Assembly: GCA_023229405.1 (NCBI GenBank)
Contig: JALNZH010000109.1
Span: forward strand, 1 to 10,270
Length of the DNA: 10,270 nucleotides
Reading direction: 5' to 3'
Origin: Bacteroidota bacterium
Lineage (GTDB): Bacteria; Bacteroidota; Ignavibacteria; UBA10030; UBA8401
Shown: piece after piece, positions 7,377-10,270 of the stretch
Layout of the letters: each line of letters starts with the position of its first letter
Position numbering within the stretch: the first letter of the stretch is position 1
Position numbers and translations under genes: made by a program
The notes under the pieces: generated by a model
Told to the model about the DNA's origin: nothing
The model's input: the letters and a program-made list of their open reading frames with translations, nothing else
Databases searched by the model: none

Positions 7377-9689
7377 ATGTTTGGTGCTGCATTAGTTAAG
7401 ATCGCATTTGCTTCGTCGATCCTTTCCACCGTGTTGTATTTTGTGGTCCATCGGAATCCTTCCGATACGGTGAAAAAAATTGCACGGTTATTTTATGAGC
7501 TGACTGTTGCCGGACTTGTTACAGCTTCGGCGATACTGTTATATTTTATCTTGACGCATCAGTTTCAATATTATTACGTTTGGAACTACAGTTCTACTGA
7601 TTTGCCCTTATCTCTGCTGATCTCTACATTTTACGCCGGTCAGGAAGGTAGTTTTATGTTATGGTCTCTCTACACAGGTGTGATTGGACTGGTGTTGCTG
7701 CGGTATACTGCAAAACGAGGATATGAACCGGAATTTATGGCGGTTTTTTCGGCGATACTCTCATTTCTTATTTTGATGCTTGTCGTGAAGAATCCATTTA
7801 AGCCGATCTGGGAACAATTTTCAACCGAATTGCTGCATGTCGGTGCTGTTCCGGTGGGAACGACAAACTTTATTTGGGTTGATCAGGCAAGAGGATTGTG
7901 GGCACAGGTTCCGTTGGAAGGAAAAGGGCTTAATGCGTTATTACAAAATTATTGGATGGTGATACATCCGCAGATTCTCTTTATCGGTTTTACATCGATG
8001 TCCATTCCCTTTGCGTATGCTGTCGCTGGAATGCTGAAAAAAGATTACGTCAGTTGGATCCGAGTCGCCACTCCTTGGACAGCCTTCGGGTCCATGATGT
8101 TAGGCACCGGGATTATTCTTGGCGGATATTGGGCGTACGAAACGCTCGGATGGGGGGGGTATTGGGGATGGGATCCAGTGGAGAACTCTTCATTGGTGCC
8201 GTGGTTGGTATGCGTCGCGTCAATTCATACGATGCTGGCACAACGAAAAAACGGGACATATATTAAAACGAATTTTGTGCTGAGCATGTTCTGTTTTATT
8301 CTTGTGTTGTATTCCACCTTTCTAACCCGCAGCGGTGTACTTGGTGAAACATCTGTTCATTCATTTGTCGATCCCGGAATGTGGGTGTACTGGTTGCTGT
8401 TGATCGTCATCGGACTTTTTGCGGCACTCGGCTTCGGACTTCTATTTTCGCGTTGGAAAGAGATGCCGGTTGTACCGGTGCAGCATACGCTCGTCTCCCG
8501 CGAATTCGCACTGTTCCTTGGTGCATCTTCATTGGTATTTGCCTCTATTTTCATCCTGATCGGAACATCATCACCGATCATCACAAATATTATTAAAGGA
8601 AAAATCTCCGCTGTCGATCCGTCATTCTACATAACAACAACACTTCCATTAGGAGTTGCTATTGCATTATTGTCTGGTCTCGGACAACTGCTGTGGTGGC
8701 AAAATTCAAAAACAAATGATTTGTTAAAACAGTTAATGATGCCGGCAGCGTTGGCGGCAACATTCACTGTTGGTACTTTTATTATGGGTGCGACGCATGT
8801 AGCAATGATTGTTTTTATTTTTGCATCGGCATTTGCGTTATGTACCAATGTGATTGTCGGATGGAAGATTGTGCGGGGAAATCCCAAAATGGCGGGAGGA
8901 TCTATTGCGCATGTTGGCATTGCGTTGATGTTCCTCGGTTTCGTTGCTTCGGCAAAATATGACGATGTGAAAACGCTGAATTTAGAACAGGGGAAATCTG
9001 TTCAGGCGCTTGGATATACTATGACGTATGTTGGGTATCAACCGCTGGAACGCGGTCGGTTCGGATTTAATGTGGAAGTGGAGAAGGACGGACAGAAATT
9101 TGTCGTTACGCCGGTGATGTTCAAAGAAAACGATGAAGGATCATTGATCCGCAATCCGGATATCGTGAATATGATCACCAAGGACTTTTACGTTTCTCCA
9201 TTATCTCTGGAATCTGCCGGTGCATCAGATCATGATCAAGAGATTATGCTTCTGAAAGGAAAAACCGAAACGTACGAAGGAATGCAGTTGACATATTTGG
9301 GTTACAACTTCACTCAGACAAAAGAAAAAGGGAATTATCTGGTGATGGATATCGAGGTTCTGTATAACGGTATGAAAGAACTCGTTCATCCAACCATGTC
9401 AAACAAAGGTGGGAAACCGACATTCACCGAAGCACAACTGCAAAATTCCGAAATTGCTCTGGTGATTAAAGGTATGAATCCCAGCAAAGAAGAGGGAGAA
9501 GCGACTGTGACGCTAGAAGTCACCGGAATACATGGACAGAAAAAATTATCTGCTCCGAAAGCAGAAACATTGGTTGTTGAAGCGAGCGTCAAACCGTATA
9601 TCAATCTCGTGTGGATCGGAACAGTATTGTTGATCGGAGGATTTTTAATAACGATTGTTCGCAGAATTCAGGAAACATTGAAGAAATAA
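7377..9689 (+). CDS. ccmF: Cytochrome c heme lyase subunit CcmF
   Basis: CcmF receives heme from CcmE and joins it to the CxxCH cysteines of apocytochrome c. The 770 residues form a polytopic membrane protein. The WWD motif is 'WGGYWGWDPVENSSLVPWL' (259-277). Four conserved heme-ligand positions are visible: His197 (IHPQILFIGF), His284 (SIHTML), His328 (TSVHSF) and His512 (AHVGIALM). These correspond in order to the E. coli P-His pair and the ligands of the stable b-heme. The final span is about 742-760. The protein is over 100 residues longer than E. coli CcmF, mainly because the periplasmic domain before the last span (about 524-740) is enlarged and appears duplicated. It is the last gene of the operon and is followed by a strong terminator, so any thiol-handling partner (CcmG/H) must be encoded elsewhere or be absent. 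Confidence 0.96.
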   Translation: MFGAALVKIAFASSILSTVLYFVVHRNPSDTVKKIARLFYELTVAGLVTASAILLYFILTHQFQYYYVWNYSSTDLPLSLLISTFYAGQEGSFMLWSLYTGVIGLVLLRYTAKRGYEPEFMAVFSAILSFLILMLVVKNPFKPIWEQFSTELLHVGAVPVGTTNFIWVDQARGLWAQVPLEGKGLNALLQNYWMVIHPQILFIGFTSMSIPFAYAVAGMLKKDYVSWIRVATPWTAFGSMMLGTGIILGGYWAYETLGWGGYWGWDPVENSSLVPWLVCVASIHTMLAQRKNGTYIKTNFVLSMFCFILVLYSTFLTRSGVLGETSVHSFVDPGMWVYWLLLIVIGLFAALGFGLLFSRWKEMPVVPVQHTLVSREFALFLGASSLVFASIFILIGTSSPIITNIIKGKISAVDPSFYITTTLPLGVAIALLSGLGQLLWWQNSKTNDLLKQLMMPAALAATFTVGTFIMGATHVAMIVFIFASAFALCTNVIVGWKIVRGNPKMAGGSIAHVGIALMFLGFVASAKYDDVKTLNLEQGKSVQALGYTMTYVGYQPLERGRFGFNVEVEKDGQKFVVTPVMFKENDEGSLIRNPDIVNMITKDFYVSPLSLESAGASDHDQEIMLLKGKTETYEGMQLTYLGYNFTQTKEKGNYLVMDIEVLYNGMKELVHPTMSNKGGKPTFTEAQLQNSEIALVIKGMNPSKEEGEATVTLEVTGIHGQKKLSAPKAETLVVEASVKPYINLVWIGTVLLIGGFLITIVRRIQETLKK
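8985..9401 (+). repeat. Internal duplication in the periplasmic domain of CcmF
   Basis: Residues 537-582 and 626-675 align with one 4-residue insertion. Shared positions include Gly-Lys-[Ser/Thr] (539/628), Gly546/635, Thr-Tyr-[Val/Leu]-Gly-Tyr (550-554/639-643), Glu-Val (567-568/660-661), Gly572/665, Val577/670, Pro579/672 and Met581/674. The likeness is at protein level only and looks old. Confidence 0.65.
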
Positions 9690-9702
9690 AAAATGTTCAA
9701 TG

Positions 9703-9745
9703 AAAAACAGGAATGGCCGGTGTATCACCGGCCATTCCTGTTTTT
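9703..9745. terminator. Bidirectional intrinsic terminator between convergent genes
   Basis: A perfect 20-bp inverted repeat with a 3-base loop (TAT, 9723-9725). The core AGGAATGGCCGGTG pairs with CACCGGCCATTCCT. It has A5 on the left and T5 on the right, so an RNA from either strand ends in a stem followed by a U run. It lies 13 bases after the ccmF stop. The convergent gene's stop codon (9744-9746) lies in the right foot of the hairpin. Confidence 0.93.
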
Positions 9746-10270
9746 ATAATCGAGTTCTCCATTGTTGCACGAGGTGTTTATCAATCCGCACCATGCCGTT
9801 AGTTACAGTGCTCGGTATCGGTTCGGGATAATACTTTTGGCAACACGCATATGCTTCCAAACTTTCCATATTCCAATAGGAAGGACAATTTGCGCAATGG
9901 ATATTCTCTCCTTCAAGATAAAAATCATTCGAGCGGCAAGACTCGCTGATGCTCATCGCAGTGACGATTTTTCCTCTTGGAGTCACGTACAGAAGAATAG
10001 GAACCGTTTGGATACCCTCGGGGTCGTTAATTCGAACAATCCGGTAGTTCGAAACCTGTTCGGACGGAATCACGATATCATTTCCATCGATAGCCCCCTT
10101 CATACTGCTACTGACGATTTTCTCTTTCGATGGAGTGATTCCATATCCGATGGACGGCTGATGATCGATCACCGGATGATATGTTCGGCCGATCGTTGCA
10201 AAGAAATATCCCACTCCTAAAAACAGTACGCTGATCAATATTACGACTGAAGCAGATTTAATTATTTTTT
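9744..10270 (-). CDS. Membrane-anchored Cys-rich protein, DUF2318/FtrD-like (5' end outside window)
   Basis: The minus-strand frame is open to the right edge and no ATG is seen inside, so the gene is 5'-truncated here. The TTG at 10236-10238 is probably internal, because an in-frame basic and hydrophobic stretch continues upstream of it. From the edge inward the product shows one membrane span (KSASVVILISVLFLGVGYFF) and then an extracytoplasmic domain. Its order of elements resembles DUF2318 (FtrD-like, putative iron-sulfur or metal-binding) proteins: 'VPILLYVTPRGKIVTAMSIS', then Glu-Ser-Cys, 'FYLEGENIHCANCPSYWNM', Ala-Cys-Cys, a 'YYPEPIP' turn and a Trp-x-x-Arg end. Cysteines, numbered from the TTG, are 101, 115, 118, 132 and 133. 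The second Cys of the expected first CxxC is absent (CRSN). The role is unknown; metal or redox handling is plausible. The assignment is by pattern memory and needs a profile search. Confidence 0.65.
   Translation of the reverse strand, partial: KIIKSASVVILISVLFLGVGYFFATIGRTYHPVIDHQPSIGYGITPSKEKIVSSSMKGAIDGNDIVIPSEQVSNYRIVRINDPEGIQTVPILLYVTPRGKIVTAMSISESCRSNDFYLEGENIHCANCPSYWNMESLEAYACCQKYYPEPIPSTVTNGMVRIDKHLVQQWRTRL

Noticed and set aside
7952..8266. A 104-codon plus-strand frame within ccmF
   Set aside because: It is a shifted frame through the conserved WWD region of ccmF; its translation shows no domain or ribosome site.
9762..10220. A 152-codon plus-strand open frame opposite the DUF2318-like gene
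   Set aside because: It is antisense to a frame with a membrane span and a recognisable Cys-domain order; its own translation shows no family features and no ribosome site.

Overview
The window carries one long, tightly packed plus-strand gene train (positions 1 to 9689) that ends at a strong terminator, where it meets a convergent minus-strand gene running off the right edge. Three traits point to a Gram-negative bacterium of the Bacteroidota/Ignavibacteriota/Chlorobiota (FCB) group: a BamD outer-membrane assembly lipoprotein, a secreted protein with a C-terminal type IX-secretion-like sorting domain, and AT-leaning codon use with mixed strong and absent Shine-Dalgarno sites. The rank below that is a guess; an Ignavibacteria- or Kapabacteria-like lineage would fit.

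Layout. Positions 1-455 hold the 3' end of bamD, joined by an ATGA overlap to a hotdog-fold acyl-CoA thioesterase (452-931). After 15 bases comes a large exported FG-GAP/VCBS beta-propeller protein (947-3166). It overlaps by 11 bases a secreted HExxH zinc metalloprotease-like protein with a C-terminal sorting domain (3156-4775). That gene overlaps ccmA by another ATGA. The cytochrome c maturation (System I) genes ccmA, ccmB, ccmC, ccmD, ccmE and ccmF follow in order (4772-9689). ccmD is only 43 codons. A perfect 20-bp hairpin flanked by A and T runs (9703-9745) terminates both this operon and the convergent gene, a membrane-anchored Cys-rich protein resembling the DUF2318/FtrD family (9744 to beyond 10270).

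How the genes work together. CcmAB powers release of heme-loaded CcmE from CcmC, with CcmD as the small adaptor. CcmE carries heme across the periplasm, and CcmF attaches it to apocytochrome c. The key observation is that CcmE carries a CxxxY motif (Cys114...Tyr118) in place of the usual HxxxY heme-binding motif. The operon also stops after ccmF, with no ccmG, ccmH or ccmI in view. This is the signature of the rarer System I* described in Desulfovibrio-type bacteria and archaea. CcmA also lacks the usual Q-loop Gln and H-loop His, and CcmF has an enlarged, internally duplicated periplasmic domain, so several parts of the machine deviate from the E. coli model together.

Every stretch is accounted for: the longest gap between genes is about 50 bases and holds the terminator. 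I saw no tRNA, rRNA, IS element, CRISPR array or clear promoter.
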